DNA of 64,000 nucleotides from Caproiciproducens sp. CPB-2 (GCF_036287215.1 NZ_CP142860.1:124001-188000); one strand, 5' to 3'; positions 44,501 to 56,204 are shown, counted from the first letter of the stretch. Numbers and translations are program-made. The notes: generated from the letters alone by a model not told the origin.

Positions 44501-47500
44501 GCAGCAGGAGCCGGATATTGACGCGAATGCGGAACTGAAAGACCAAATCCGCGACGCTCTGGACTGGCGCGGGTATATCGTATCCGACGAACTGATTGAA
44601 GCCGGTCTGGAGGAATACGGAAATCGGGGCGGCACAGGCGACTACAAAGAGGTTGCAGACTTTATCGAACGCGCCTACCTTACAGAAGAAGAAACGCCCG
44701 AATCCCTTGTGGGCAAGCGGTATGAAATCGACGGCAGGCAGTTTGTCGTTGAAAGCGTGGACGAGGATGCCGAAAAAATTGAGCTACGGGATGTTACTTT
44801 TCAAAACAGCGCGGGCTTTCCCATATTCCGCAGCGAACCCCTTGACTTTATCCGTATGTACGACCCTCTCCAGCCGGAGCCTGAACCGATTACGCCCAAG
44901 AAGAGCAAAGAGCCCATCAGCGGTCTAAGGGAAATTGTGATTGAGCTTGCGCCGCGTGACCGTGAGTTAGTGCAAAACCGTATTTCCCAGCCCGAAGAAG
45001 AACGCTTTACCCCCGCGTGGGAAAAACCAGCACCTCGAAGCCGCACACAGGTATTCGATCCCCATCCCGAAATCCCGCAGGCAGAGCGGCACAATTACCG
45101 CATTACGGATGATAACCTCGGCGTAGGCGGAGCAAAGGCCAAATTCAAGAATAATGTGGAAGCCATTAAAACCCTGCAAAATATTGAGCTTGAAAACCGC
45201 TTTGCCACGCCCGAGGAACAGGAGATTTTGGCGCAGTATGTGGGATGGGGCGGCTTACAGCAGGCGTTTGACCCCGACAACAAGCAATGGGAAAATGAAT
45301 ACCGCGAACTGAAAGACCTGCTTTCACCCGAAGAATACGACTCGGCCCGCTCAACCACCCTCAACGCCCACTATACCTCTCCCATCGTTATCAAAGTGAT
45401 TTACAAGGCCGTGGAGAATATGGGCTTCAAGACGGGCAATGTGTTGGAGCCGTCCTGCGGTATCGGCAATTTCTTCGGCCTTGTGCCGGAGAGCATGGCG
45501 GGCAGTAAAATGTTCGGCGTGGAAATCGACAGCCTGACCGGGCGCATTGCCCGGCAGCTCTACCAACGGAACAACATCGCCGTGCAGGGCTTTGAGAAAA
45601 CCGAGCTGCCCGACAGCTTTTTTGATTTGGCAATCGGCAACGTGCCGTTCGGCAGTTACGGTGTTACGGATAAGCGGTATGACAAGCACAAATTCCACAT
45701 TCACGACTATTTCTTTGCCCGCACACTCGATAAGGTGCGCCCCGGCGGAATCATCGCCTTTGTAACCTCCAAGGGAACCCTCGATAAGCAAAATCCCTCT
45801 GTGAGGAAATATATTGCGCAGAGGGCCGACCTTTTAGGGGCGATCAGGCTCCCCATGACGGCGTTTAAAGCCAATGCTGGCACGGAAGTTACGACGGACA
45901 TCATCTTCCTGCAAAAGCGTGACCGAATCATCGACATTGAGCCGGATTGGGTGCATTTGGGGCAGACCGAGGACGGAATCCCCGTCAACTCGTATTTCGT
46001 GGAACACCCCGATATGATACTGGGGACCATGAGCAACGACAGCGGCACACGGATGTATGGAAGCGAAAACAGCACATCCTGCATCCCCTTTCCTGACTGT
46101 GACCTTGGGGAGCAGCTTGCCGAAGCCATCGCCAATATCCATGCGGAAATCACCGAGTATGAGCGTGATGAGGACGAGCCAGAGGAAGAAAACACCATCC
46201 CCGCCGACCCGAATGTGCGCAATTATTCCTACACCGTAGTGGATGGCCAAATCTACTACCGCCAAGACAGTATCATGGTTCCCGTGGAAATGCCCGTCAC
46301 GGCGCAAAACCGCATTAAGGGCTTGATTGAACTGCGGGAATGTGTTCGCACCCTCATTTTCTATCAGACCAGCGATTATCCCGACCGCGCCATCGAAGCG
46401 GAGCAGGCGAAGCTGAACCGCCTGTACGACAGCTTTACCCGAAAATACGGCCTCATCAATTCAAGGGGCAACAGTATGGCGTTCGCACAGGACAGCGCCT
46501 ACTGCCTGCTTTGTTCTCTGGAAGTCCTTGACGAGAACGGCGAGCTTGAGCGCAAAGCCGATATGTTCCAAAAGCGCACCATCAGGCCCCATATCCCGAT
46601 TACCCATGTGGACACGGCAAACGAGGTGCTGGCTGTTTCACTTGCCGAAAAAGCAAGGGTAGACATTCCTTTCATGGCGCAGCTTACGGGCATGAGCGAG
46701 GAAGCTGTCGTTAAGGAGCTTGAGGGGGTTATCTTCCTTAATATCGGGCAGGCCGAATCGCAGGATAAAACCTATGTGACCGCCGACGAGTATCTTTCCG
46801 GCAATATCCGTGAAAAGCTGACGCAGGCAAAGGCGGCGCAGACGGTTGTGGGCGACGGCTCTTTGGATGTAAATGTCCGCTCCCTTGAGGCGGCCATGCC
46901 GAAAGACCTCACTGCCGCCGAAATCTCCGTCCGTTTAGGCGCAACGTGGATACCGCCCGATGTGGTTCAGCAGTTTATGGTGGAGCTTCTGCAAACGCCC
47001 CGCTATGCGCAGGAACGGGTGCGGGTACTCTATACCCAGCACACGGGCGAGTGGAATATCACCGAAAAAAGCTATGACCGCTCCAATATCCATTCCTTCA
47101 ACACCTACGGCACACAGCGGATCAACGCCTATAAAATCATCGAGGACAGCTTGAACCTGCGGGATGTGCGGGTTTTTGACAAGGTATATGAGCCGGACGG
47201 AACCGAGAAGCGTGTTCTCAATAAAAAAGAAACGGCCATAGCGCAGGCCAAACAGGAGCTTATCCGCTCCAAGTTTGAGGAATGGATATGGAAAGACCCC
47301 GCCCGACGTGAACGGCTCTGCTGGATTTACAATGACCGCTTCAACGCCATTCGTCCACGGGAATATGACGGTTCGCACCTCACATTCCCCGGTATGAACC
47401 CCGAAATCATTTTGAGGAAACACCAGATTGACGCCATTGCCCATATCCTCTACGGCGGGAACACCTTATTGGCGCATGAGGTCGGTGCGGGCAAGACCTT

Positions 47501-50500
47501 TGAGATGGTTGCGGCCGCTATGGAAAGCAAGCGGCTTGGACTGGCTCACAAAAGCCTTATCGTCGTCCCCAATCACATCACCGAGCAGTGGGCGGCTGAG
47601 TTTTTACAGCTTTATCCTTCTGCGAATATCCTTGTCGCCACGAAGAAGGACTTTGAAACCAAGAACCGCAAGAAGTTTTGCGCCCGAATTGCCACCGGCG
47701 ACTACGACGCAGTAATTATCAGCCATAGTCAGTTTGAGAAAATCCCCATGTCGGTGGAACGGCAGGAAGCCATGCTGGAGCGGCAGATTGATGAACTGGT
47801 TGAGGGTATTGATGAGGTCAAGCGGAACCGGGGCGAAAAATTCACCATCAAACAGATGGAAAAGATGAAGAAAAATCTTGAAGTCCGCTTGCAGAAGCTC
47901 ACCGACCAAAGCCGCAAGGATGATGTCGTTACCTTCGAGGAACTCGGCGTTGACCGCCTGTTCATCGACGAAGCCCACTATTTCAAAAATCTTTTCCTGA
48001 TTACAAAAATGCGGAATGTGGGCGGCATCGCACAGGTGGAAGCTCAGAAATCCTCCGACCTGTTTATGAAAACGCAATATCTGGATGAACTCACCGGCGG
48101 GCGCGGCACGGTGTTTGCCACAGGTACACCTATCAGCAATTCGATGGTTGAACTCTACACCATGCAGCGGTATCTCCAGTACAAAGCCCTTGTGCAGAAC
48201 GGCTTACAACATTTTGACGCATGGGCCTCCACCTTTGGCGAAACGGTGACAGCCATCGAGCTTGCGCCGGAGGGAACCGGATACCGTGCCAAGACCCGGT
48301 TCGCCAAATTTTTCAATCTCCCGGAACTCATGTCCATGTTCAAGGTGACTGCCGACATTCAGACCGCCGATATGCTCAGGCTGCCTGTGCCAAAGGCGAA
48401 TTTCCACACCGAGGTCATCAAGCCGAGCACATGGCAGCAGGACATGGTGGCGGAACTGGCCGAGCGCGCCGAAGCCATCCGCAAAGGCGATGTTGACCCC
48501 ACTGTTGACAATATGCTCAAGGTGACGAACGACGGGCGCAAGCTGGCACTCGACCAAAGGCTCATCAATGAAATGCTGCCCGACGACCCGGACGGTAAGG
48601 TTGCCGTTTGTGCGGACAATGTGTTCCGCATTTGGGAGGACACACGGGAAAAGCGGTCAGCACAGCTTGTTTTCTGCGACCTTTCCACGCCCCACGGCGA
48701 CGGCAAATTTAATGTCTATGACGATTTGAAACAGAAACTCATCGCCAAAGGCATACCCGAGGAAGAAATCGCTTTTATCCATGACGCCAATACCGAAGTC
48801 AAGAAAAAGGAGCTTTTCGCAAAGGTACGCAAGGGGCAAATTCGTGTCCTGATGGGCAGTACGCAGAAAATGGGTGCGGGTACGAACGTGCAGGACAGGC
48901 TGATCGCTTTGCATGACCTTGATTGTCGTGCGACACGTTCCTAACTGAAAAGGTTAGGCGTGAAGCTGAAACTATATAACGGATTGAAAGGAGCCGCAGA
49001 AAAATGCTTCATAGAACTGATAATTCAATAGGTAGAATGAAGGGGTAACGCCCTGAAATGCCTTCCCTGATACTCCGACAGGCGGCAGAAATGCGGTCTG
49101 AAGCTCGGTAAAGTCGGCGGAAAGCTGCCGTAAGTGCGGCTGTGATACAACGCAAACGAAAGGTGTCCAGAGGTGGACGCCGCAGCCTATACGCCGGGGG
49201 TCTACAAAATATATATGGTGAGAATGGTGGAAACGCCTGACGAACTTGCGAATGTACGGGTCTAAACCGCGGAGCGCATAAAAATGTGCGCCGGTCTGAA
49301 AAATGGCAGTCAGTGAGGTTTAGTAGAAATGGCAGTTACGAACCACCTTACAGCGTTACAGGCGCTGTCAAGCTGACAGGCTCAGAGCAAGCACCTAAGT
49401 ATATATGTACAGATAGAATTATTGGAACGTGGGAAACAGCATAACGCATTTTATGCGGTGGTGCGAAGAACAATAAGCACCTTTAATTGCTGCGAAAGTA
49501 GTGGCATGAGCTATGAAGCCCTTGTAATGTGGGCAGAGCAACAGCCACAAGTCATTATGAAAAATAGTTATAGGTAACGAAACTTCATAGCTTCGAGTAA
49601 GACAAAGAAAAACAGCCCGAAAGGGGTGTTGCCTATGACAAAGCAAAAGAAACTGAGACACAGCGAATATTATGATTTGCAGCTAACGTTTGACAAGCTG
49701 TATGCGGACAGTGGGCAGGGAAAAATCTTTACAAGGCTGATGGATATTATCAGCAGTGAAGAAAATATCCGGCTCGCATACCGAAACATCAAGAAAAACG
49801 GAGGCAGCAATACTGCCGGCACAGACGGAAAAACCATCGTGGACATTGAAAAGATGTCTGTGGATGACTATGTCTGTCTTGTGCGTAGAAAATTGTCCTA
49901 CTACAAGCCAAAGCCTGTCAGGCGGGTCGAAATCCCGAAACCCAACGGGAAAATGCGTCCTCTTGGAATTCCAACGATGGTTGACCGGTTGGTACAGCAA
50001 TGTATCATGCAGGTCATGGAGCCGATATGTGAAGCGAAATTCTTTGAACGCAGCAACGGCTTCCGTCCAAATCGCTCCGCTGAGAACGCAATCGCCCAGT
50101 GCTATAAAATGATACAGCTTCAAAATCTGCACTTTGTTGTAGATGTGGATATCAAGGGCTTCTTCGACCATGTAAACCATACGAAGCTGATACAGCAAAT
50201 CTGGCATATGGGTATCAGGGATAAAAAGCTGGTGTGCATTATCCGCGAGATGCTGAAAGCGCCAATCGTCATGCCAAATGGTGATACGGTATATCCAATA
50301 GAGGGAACGCCGCAGGGTGGTATCCTCTCGCCGCTGCTTTCCAATATTGTGCTCAATGAACTGGACTGGTGGATTGCTTCCCAGTGGGAGAATATGCCGA
50401 CCCGGCACGAGTATAAGTGCGAAATCAGACCAAATGGCACAAAGAACAAATCCTCTATTTACGGTGCTTTTCGCAATACTACAAAGCTCAAGGAAGTGTA

Positions 50501-52596
50501 TATCGTCCGCTATGCTGACGATTTCAAGTTGTTTTGCCGGAAAAGAAGTGATGCCGAAAAGGTGTTTATCGCCACAAAGCATTGGCTGAAAGAACGGCTA
50601 CGGCTTGACATCAGTGAAGAAAAGTCGAAAATCATCAATCTCAAAAGGCACTATTCCGAATTTCTTGGGTTTGAGCTAAAAGCGGTCAGAAAACGAAATG
50701 GCTATGTTGTTAAGTCGCATATGACGCCCAAAGCAATCTTCAAAGAAACAGACAAGCTCATTGCTCATGTGAAATGGATTGCCCACGCACAGGACAGGGA
50801 TGATGAAGCAAAAGAAATCGCCTTGTACAACTCAATGGCAATCGGCATCCATAACTACTATCGCTTTGCAACAATGATAGCGTCCGATTGTGCACAAATC
50901 CACAGGAATGTGTCCACGGTGATGAAAAATCGGCTCTATGGCAGGTTCTCCAAAAAGGGGCAAATCAACGAAGTGTATATCCGCAAGCATTATGGGGACA
51001 GCAGACAAATCCGCTTTGTAAGCAGCAAAACCGTTGTTCCTGTCGGATATATCAAAACGCAGACTCCCATGTTCAAAAAGAAGAAGATATGCAATTACAC
51101 GCCGGAAGGCAGAGAGGAAATCCATAAAAACCTGAAAATCAATACGACGGTCATGCTTATGCTGATGCGAATCAAGGAGCCGCGCCGAAGTGTTGAATAT
51201 ATGGATAACCGAATCTCCCTCTATGCGGCGCAGTACGGCAAGTGTGCAGTCACGGGCAAGGAGCTGTGGGTTGATGAAATCCACTGCCACCACAAGGTGC
51301 CGCTCTGTAAGGGTGGCATGGACAAATACGAGAATCTGGTGATACTCCACCGTAATGTTCATTTGTTGATACACGCTACTAACCCCGAAACGATAACTGC
51401 ATATCTGAATCTGATTCAACCGGACAAAAAAGCACTCGAAAAAATCAACAGCTTGCGTTTGTTGGCAGGCAACGCGGGCATCTGAACCACAAACAGTTTC
51501 TTAGCTTTGAATTTCGTATCAATCTAACGATGTTTTCATAATGATGGAACGCCGTGTGCGGGAAAACTCGCATGCACGGTGTGAAGCGGGGGAAAAGGTG
51601 GAAAGCGGCGCTGTCGCGCCGCTCAGGCCTTACCTATCGCTATCGTGGAGGCCCAGCGACCTTGCTCAGCGCCTTGGGCGAATCGTCCGGCAGGGCAACA
51701 AAAATCCCGAAGTTGAGATTTTCCGCTATGTCACCGAGGGAACCTTCGACAGCTATCTCTATCAGCTTGTGGAAAACAAGCAGAAGTTTATCGCTCAGAT
51801 TATGACCTCTAAAACCCCCGTCCGCATTGCCGAGGATGTGGACGAAACCGCCCTTTCCTATGCTGAGATTAAGGCGTTGGCGACGGGCAATCCGCTTATC
51901 ATTGAAAAATGTCAGCTTGAAATGGATGTAAACAAGCTCAAAATCCTGCAAGCAAGCCATTTGAGCCAGCGATACGCTCTGGAGGATAAGATTTTGAAGG
52001 AGTATCCGCAGGCGATAAAAAGGCTCACCGAACGGATTAAGGGCTATAAGGCCGACATCGCAAATGTGGCGAAATACCCTGCCGACAAAGACCGCTTCCC
52101 GCCTATGACCGTAGGCGGGAAAATTTATGCCGAAAAAGCCGAGGCGGGCAAGGCCATCATCGAAGCCTGTAAAGTCATGACTTCCCCCGACCCCGTGGCG
52201 TTGGGCGAATATCGGGGCTTCCAAATGATACTGTCCTTTGACAGCTACGCAAAGGAATACCGCGTTACCCTTTCCGGCGCACTCTCCCATACGGTCAAAT
52301 TGGGGACGGACATCCACGGCAACATCACCCGTCTGGACAACGCCTTTGAGGGCTTTGCCGCTTCGCTTCATAACTGCGAGGAAAGCCTTGCCGACACCAG
52401 AAAGCAAGTGGAAGCGGCGCAGGGAGAGGTCAGCCGTCCGTTCCCGCAGGAGCAGGAATATCAAACCAAATCCCTGCGGCTGAAAGAGGTTAATTCTTTG
52501 CTGAACATGGATGAGAAAGACCACACCGTTCTGGATGCTTCCCCTGATGAGGCGGACATGGCGCCTGTCCTGCAACTCGCAGGCCGGGAAAGATAA
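41571..52596 (+). CDS. Giant N6-adenine methylase/SNF2-type helicase, split by a group II intron
   Basis: The gene consists of exon 1 (41,571-48,927) and exon 2 (51,644-52,596); joined they give 2,769 codons. In order there are an N-terminal ssDNA-binding-like domain, a low-complexity linker (residues about 260-430), two related modules (starting near 457 and 678), and a methylase domain with motif I EPSCGIGNF and motif IV NVPF in place of NPPF. A superfamily 2 helicase follows: HEVGAGKTF, DEAHYFKN, ATGTPISNSM, and QRLGRIVRQGN after the intron. The intron splits codon 2453 of LDC-P-WRPSD. It may protect incoming single-stranded or unmodified DNA, an inference from the family. Without splicing the product lacks helicase motif VI. 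Confidence 0.9.
42493..42849 (+). CDS. tnpV: TnpV protein nested in another frame of the methylase-helicase
   Basis: This 118-residue protein starts MEELTYRMEGDYQVPNLLPP and contains NLLTAGTLNQHLMEIEQTAN and KWVGLMNNIRQAAEETILND, the hallmarks of the TnpV family found in conjugative transposons. It lies wholly inside the methylase-helicase gene in a different frame. Its own ribosome site AAAGGAG stands 8 nt before the ATG. In the other frame this stretch codes the Gly/Asp/Arg-rich linker, so one DNA segment codes for two proteins. The role of TnpV is unknown; the name does not imply transposase activity. Confidence 0.82.
   Translation: MEELTYRMEGDYQVPNLLPPEEDTPIVLGKYALARKKFLKQNRRILFTNLLTAGTLNQHLMEIEQTANERMELLTRQMAQTEGVTEELKASDQMKWVGLMNNIRQAAEETILNDLIYA
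48928..51643 (+). mobile_element. Group II intron with maturase/reverse transcriptase ORF
   Basis: The intron starts GTGCG, the group II 5' consensus, and ends CTATCGCTAT before exon 2. Its 2,716 nt contain about 700 nt of ribozyme domains I-IV before the ORF, a domain V-like hairpin (near 51,545-51,580, GCCGTGTGCGGGAAAACTCG with its complement arm) and domain VI before the 3' end. Exact removal yields TGT-CCG-TGG (Cys-Pro-Trp), restoring the host gene. The stretch 48,928-49,634 carries no other gene. Confidence 0.9.
49635..51485 (+). CDS. ltrA: Group II intron-encoded reverse transcriptase/maturase with HNH endonuclease
   Basis: This 616-residue protein has the reverse transcriptase blocks IPKPNGKMRPLGIPTMVDRL, FFDHVNH, GTPQGGILSPLLSNIVLNEL and the catalytic YADDFKLF (about residue 292). 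The maturase X domain follows, then a C-terminal HNH nuclease (CAVTGKELWVDEIHCHHKVP, then CKGG and NLVILH). All enzyme activities look intact, so the intron could splice and retrohome. The ATG at 49,635 is three codons after another possible start. The ORF sits in domain IV in the same direction as the host gene. Confidence 0.92.
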   Translation: MTKQKKLRHSEYYDLQLTFDKLYADSGQGKIFTRLMDIISSEENIRLAYRNIKKNGGSNTAGTDGKTIVDIEKMSVDDYVCLVRRKLSYYKPKPVRRVEIPKPNGKMRPLGIPTMVDRLVQQCIMQVMEPICEAKFFERSNGFRPNRSAENAIAQCYKMIQLQNLHFVVDVDIKGFFDHVNHTKLIQQIWHMGIRDKKLVCIIREMLKAPIVMPNGDTVYPIEGTPQGGILSPLLSNIVLNELDWWIASQWENMPTRHEYKCEIRPNGTKNKSSIYGAFRNTTKLKEVYIVRYADDFKLFCRKRSDAEKVFIATKHWLKERLRLDISEEKSKIINLKRHYSEFLGFELKAVRKRNGYVVKSHMTPKAIFKETDKLIAHVKWIAHAQDRDDEAKEIALYNSMAIGIHNYYRFATMIASDCAQIHRNVSTVMKNRLYGRFSKKGQINEVYIRKHYGDSRQIRFVSSKTVVPVGYIKTQTPMFKKKKICNYTPEGREEIHKNLKINTTVMLMLMRIKEPRRSVEYMDNRISLYAAQYGKCAVTGKELWVDEIHCHHKVPLCKGGMDKYENLVILHRNVHLLIHATNPETITAYLNLIQPDKKALEKINSLRLLAGNAGI

Positions 52597-52660
52597 ATCA
52601 CACATTTGCGGCTACTTTCGGAGGTGAGTATAGTAAAATAAAAACCAAGGGGATGATGTT

Positions 52661-52990
52661 TTGAACCCAAAAGATTCTTTCTATAACCTGGCCGAGCGAA
52701 TCGCAAACGCTTTTCCCGAAATCGACAGCGACATCGCCACCGACCTTTCTCAGATCGACGGCGAGTATGCTGATTTTCGGAAACAGGTTGACCAACTGCA
52801 ACAGGCGCACCCTTTCATCGAGCAGATTTTGGAGGGCGCGGGTGCGATTACGCTTTCTGCCGCTGAGCATGAAATCCTGCTGCGGTATCTCAGTCTGACA
52901 AGGCAGCTTGAGGATATGGAACGGCGGCAAATCTACTTCCGGGGACACACGGACAATTTTGCCTACCTCAAGAAGATAGGCGCACTTTAA
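52661..52990 (+). CDS. Small conserved element protein, function unknown (109 aa)
   Basis: This helical, acidic protein has YNLAERIANAFPEIDSDIAT at its start, a central VDQLQQAHPFIEQILEGAGA and a C-terminal LTRQLEDMERRQIYF. A TTG start is used, as the neighbouring ATGs are followed by a stop in frame; GGGGATG lies upstream. It follows the methylase-helicase by 64 bp and is closed by a strong terminator, ending the transcription unit before the SIR2-HerA cargo. Confidence 0.68.
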   Translation: MNPKDSFYNLAERIANAFPEIDSDIATDLSQIDGEYADFRKQVDQLQQAHPFIEQILEGAGAITLSAAEHEILLRYLSLTRQLEDMERRQIYFRGHTDNFAYLKKIGAL

Positions 52991-53010
52991 CCGAATATAT
53001 CAGTATCGTA

Positions 53011-53045
53011 AAAGCGGCGTTGGCTTAAAACCAACGCCGCTTTTG
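53011..53045 (+). terminator. Intrinsic terminator before the SIR2-HerA cargo
   Basis: A 13-bp perfect stem (AAAGCGGCGTTGG with CCAACGCCGCTTT), a 7-nt loop and TTTT follow the 109-residue protein gene by 20 nt. The next 170 bp to the SIR2 gene are AT-rich and presumably hold its promoter. Confidence 0.85.
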
Positions 53046-53215
53046 CATTTTTATGGACTTTCTAAGGGGCTGATGATATTATAAAGATAATAGTAACCTT
53101 CCTGATAGCTAGTTGAAGTTGAGGCTAGGATACCAGTTGCTAATTATAGCAATGAGCATTTCAATATACAAACTTGACACTATCAATCATTATTTCGTTA
53201 AATGGAGGGATTAAT

Positions 53216-54355
53216 GTGGCTGACAAAAGCATTTGCTATTACCGGGGAAAAGAGAAGCAAGACATATCTATTGAAGCACTGCGTAACGAGGTAGCTCAGT
53301 TCCTTCAAATTGATAATCTAAGCTTCTTAATTGGTGCAGGATGTTCGAGCAATGTAATTGACGGACGGGAAACCGGAATACCAGGCATGGCTGCAATATA
53401 TGATGGCTTCTTTTCTGAAAAGCCAGCCTTTGATATTGCAGGAGAAAAAATGAACGGACGCTTTGATAAGAATCTCGAAAAACTGATTGAGGCGTTAGGC
53501 GCAGTCCAAATAGCAAATCAGATCGTTGAAATGGATGCACAAGCCACGGAGAAAACTAAAGATGTGCGTAATTATCTTCGAAAGAGTATTATTTCGGGGT
53601 TGACCAGCGTAGAAGTGAAAGCTATATATAAGGATTTCTACGCTAAGATTACCCAGCGTACAAGGAAAAATCCTATCAGCATATTTACCACAAACTACGA
53701 CCTTTTCAACGAAATGGCTCTCGATGAACTTGGTTTCCCATACAATAACGGTTTTGCAGGAACATACAAGCGCAAATTTTCACCTGCAAGTTATAACTAC
53801 ATGTATGTAGATAACATGAATCTCAGCCGCGATGTATGGGAACGAGTATCATCTTTTTTCAATCTTATGAAAATACACGGTTCGATTTCTTGGGTGCGAA
53901 AAGATGAGCAAGTATGGGAACAGGACTATGAATCTATATCAGATGATGATACCGTAATGATCTATCCAACACCGCTCAAAGACCGTACTACGCTAATGAC
54001 ACCGTACTCTGACTTGTTTAGAGCAATGGAAAATCGGCTGGTTCAAAAGAACGGAGTTCTCATTGTCATGGGATATAGTTTTGGCGACGATCATATTAAT
54101 CGAATCATTTTGAACGCTCTGGCAGTCCCTTCTTTCCGGCTGGTAGTATTCGGGCAGGGCGCAAATATAGACAAGTTGATTGCACTAAACGATTCGCGTA
54201 TTACAGTAATCAATTCAGAGGATAAAGTGCATTATTTTAAGAATGTTGTAGAATCCGTGCTTCCAACAATACACCCTGATGTGGTTGAAGAATTTCAAAT
54301 GCAACCGGCAAACGAATTGATCAAGGAATTCGAAGCGGAGGCAAAAAATGAATAG
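53216..54355 (+). CDS. SIR2-like NADase effector of a SIR2-HerA defence pair
   Basis: This 379-residue SIR2-family protein has the NAD-binding loop IGAGCSSNV (about residue 40), FTTNYDLFNE with the conserved Asn, MKIHGSISW with the catalytic His (about 219) and GYSFGDDHINRII. This SIR2 group in defence systems depletes NAD during phage infection rather than deacetylating proteins. The GTG at 53,216 is chosen because GGAGGG lies before it. It overlaps the HerA gene by 8 bp. Base composition is visibly more AT-rich than the element core, pointing to separate acquisition. Confidence 0.85.
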   Translation: MADKSICYYRGKEKQDISIEALRNEVAQFLQIDNLSFLIGAGCSSNVIDGRETGIPGMAAIYDGFFSEKPAFDIAGEKMNGRFDKNLEKLIEALGAVQIANQIVEMDAQATEKTKDVRNYLRKSIISGLTSVEVKAIYKDFYAKITQRTRKNPISIFTTNYDLFNEMALDELGFPYNNGFAGTYKRKFSPASYNYMYVDNMNLSRDVWERVSSFFNLMKIHGSISWVRKDEQVWEQDYESISDDDTVMIYPTPLKDRTTLMTPYSDLFRAMENRLVQKNGVLIVMGYSFGDDHINRIILNALAVPSFRLVVFGQGANIDKLIALNDSRITVINSEDKVHYFKNVVESVLPTIHPDVVEEFQMQPANELIKEFEAEAKNE

Positions 54356-56204
54356 TCGCAGCATTGGAAAATTAGTCTCCATAAGTCAACGCGGTATCGT
54401 TGCTGAGATGTATGAGTCTCTCGGAAACTATGTAAATACAATGGATGGAATCCGCTTTGTTGGTGAAGTGGGATCATATGTTTCTATCTATGACATTGGA
54501 CGAACAATTATTGGAGAAATCACTGGTGTTGAAGAAAAACCCGTGCTAACCAGTAAGCCAATGAGCAAACCCAATAGTAGCCGTCAACTTAACATTAACC
54601 TGATCGGAGAAATTATATCGAATAAGTTCTTCTTTGGCGTTTCAAAAATGCCGCTTATTTTCTCAGAGGTTAATATCATCTCCGAAAATGACCTGATTAC
54701 GATGCTTGAAGTCTCAGACGAGGAAGAAACTATAAAGGAGACAGAAGGTTCGACAAGAGCTAAACTGCTACCCATTGGTTCGTCTGTGATTTTTCCAGAT
54801 TATTCAGTCAAGCTAAACATAGATAAATTCTTTGGCTTCCATTTTGCTGTCTTTGGCAACACAGGTGCCGGAAAATCAAATACCATAGCTACAATTATAC
54901 AAAATATTTTCTTGAAAACGAACTACTCTGCACGTGGGGCGAAGTTAGTTATCATAGACTCAAACGGCGAATACGCTCAGGCATTTTCTTCAATCACTGC
55001 TGTTAATCCGCAAATAAAAGTAAAATGTCTTGTCGCTTCGGAAAGCACTGAGCAAGAAAATCGCTTGGAGATTCCTGTATGGGCATTGACTGCTGACGAC
55101 TGGGCAATTCTGCTACATGCAACAGAAAAAACACAAGTTCCCATTTTGAAACGTGCTATTGATCTTGCAAGGAGTTTCTTCGACCCGGATAATCACGATG
55201 ACGATGTAAAGAATCATATTTTGGCAAGCACTGTACTTGGGATTATCAATAGTTCGGACACTTCTGCATCTAAGTCTGATAAAGTGAAAGGGGTATTGAC
55301 CACATTCAAAACTGAGGCAATAAACTTGGATGTCATGATTGATGAAGCAACAACCCTCAGAAATGCAATTACAATGCATTATGGAGCTTTCATAAATGAA
55401 GAGGCTGCTATTAATTTTGTGCAGGCCTTCATAAAAAATGATCTTGCCGATTCTCTTGTCGTGGCAAAACAAGTTACATATACAATGCAGCAATTCCTTG
55501 AAGCTGTTCAATTTGCTACTTTCTATGAGGGAAGCATAAGTTCTCAACGGATTCAAGAGTATACATCAACGCTTATCACAAGGCTTCAAGCATTGAATGA
55601 CGGCATACAAGGGAAGATATTGACGAAAACAGAATTTGAGTCGATTGAAGCGTATGTAAATGATCTTCTTGGCGAACATCAGATAGTGAACATTGACATC
55701 AGCTTGCTTGATGATTCGTCTGCAGAAGTGGTTACTAAGGTTCTTGCGAAGCTTCTGCTTGATCATCTCAAGCGAATGGATAGCAAAGCTGATATGCCAA
55801 TAAACTTCATAATAGAAGAAGCTCATAGGTTTGTTAGAAATGAAAGTAATTATGGGGTTCTAGGGTACAACATTTTTGAACGTATTGCAAAGGAAGGACG
55901 GAAATTTGGTCTGCTTATGGGCATCTCATCTCAACGTCCAAGCGAGTTGTCAAAAACTGTTGTTTCTCAGTGCAGCAATTTCATAATCCACCGTGTCCAA
56001 AATCCCGACGATCTTCAATATATTGCAAAAATGGTTCCCTATGTTAATCAAGGGATGATTGATAGACTTACCTACTTGCAAACTGGACACGCGCTTGTAT
56101 TTGGAACCGCAATAAATCTTCCCACGCTTACTAAGTTCGAGCAGGCATCTCCAAAACCGGATAGTGATAATGCGAAAATATCCGAAAAATGGTATATTGA
56201 ATGA
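54348..56204 (+). CDS. HerA/FtsK-type hexameric ATPase, partner of SIR2
   Basis: This 618-residue ATPase has an N-terminal beta-barrel (HAS-like, residues about 1-70) and a RecA-like core with Walker A GNTGAGKSN (about residue 171), Walker B NFIIEEAHRF (about 487) and the C-terminal ISSQRPSELSKTVVSQCSNF. HerA proteins form hexameric DNA translocases. Paired with SIR2 they assemble into a large complex that blocks phage (SIR2-HerA, also called Nezha). The start overlaps the SIR2 stop, so both are made at fixed ratio. No NurA nuclease gene is adjacent, which argues against a repair HerA. Confidence 0.88.
   Translation: MNSRSIGKLVSISQRGIVAEMYESLGNYVNTMDGIRFVGEVGSYVSIYDIGRTIIGEITGVEEKPVLTSKPMSKPNSSRQLNINLIGEIISNKFFFGVSKMPLIFSEVNIISENDLITMLEVSDEEETIKETEGSTRAKLLPIGSSVIFPDYSVKLNIDKFFGFHFAVFGNTGAGKSNTIATIIQNIFLKTNYSARGAKLVIIDSNGEYAQAFSSITAVNPQIKVKCLVASESTEQENRLEIPVWALTADDWAILLHATEKTQVPILKRAIDLARSFFDPDNHDDDVKNHILASTVLGIINSSDTSASKSDKVKGVLTTFKTEAINLDVMIDEATTLRNAITMHYGAFINEEAAINFVQAFIKNDLADSLVVAKQVTYTMQQFLEAVQFATFYEGSISSQRIQEYTSTLITRLQALNDGIQGKILTKTEFESIEAYVNDLLGEHQIVNIDISLLDDSSAEVVTKVLAKLLLDHLKRMDSKADMPINFIIEEAHRFVRNESNYGVLGYNIFERIAKEGRKFGLLMGISSQRPSELSKTVVSQCSNFIIHRVQNPDDLQYIAKMVPYVNQGMIDRLTYLQTGHALVFGTAINLPTLTKFEQASPKPDSDNAKISEKWYIE

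Noticed and set aside
54348..56204. HerA-like ATPase as a second conjugal coupling protein
   Set aside because: It lacks N-terminal membrane segments and overlaps a SIR2 gene; VirD4 is already present at 61,666.
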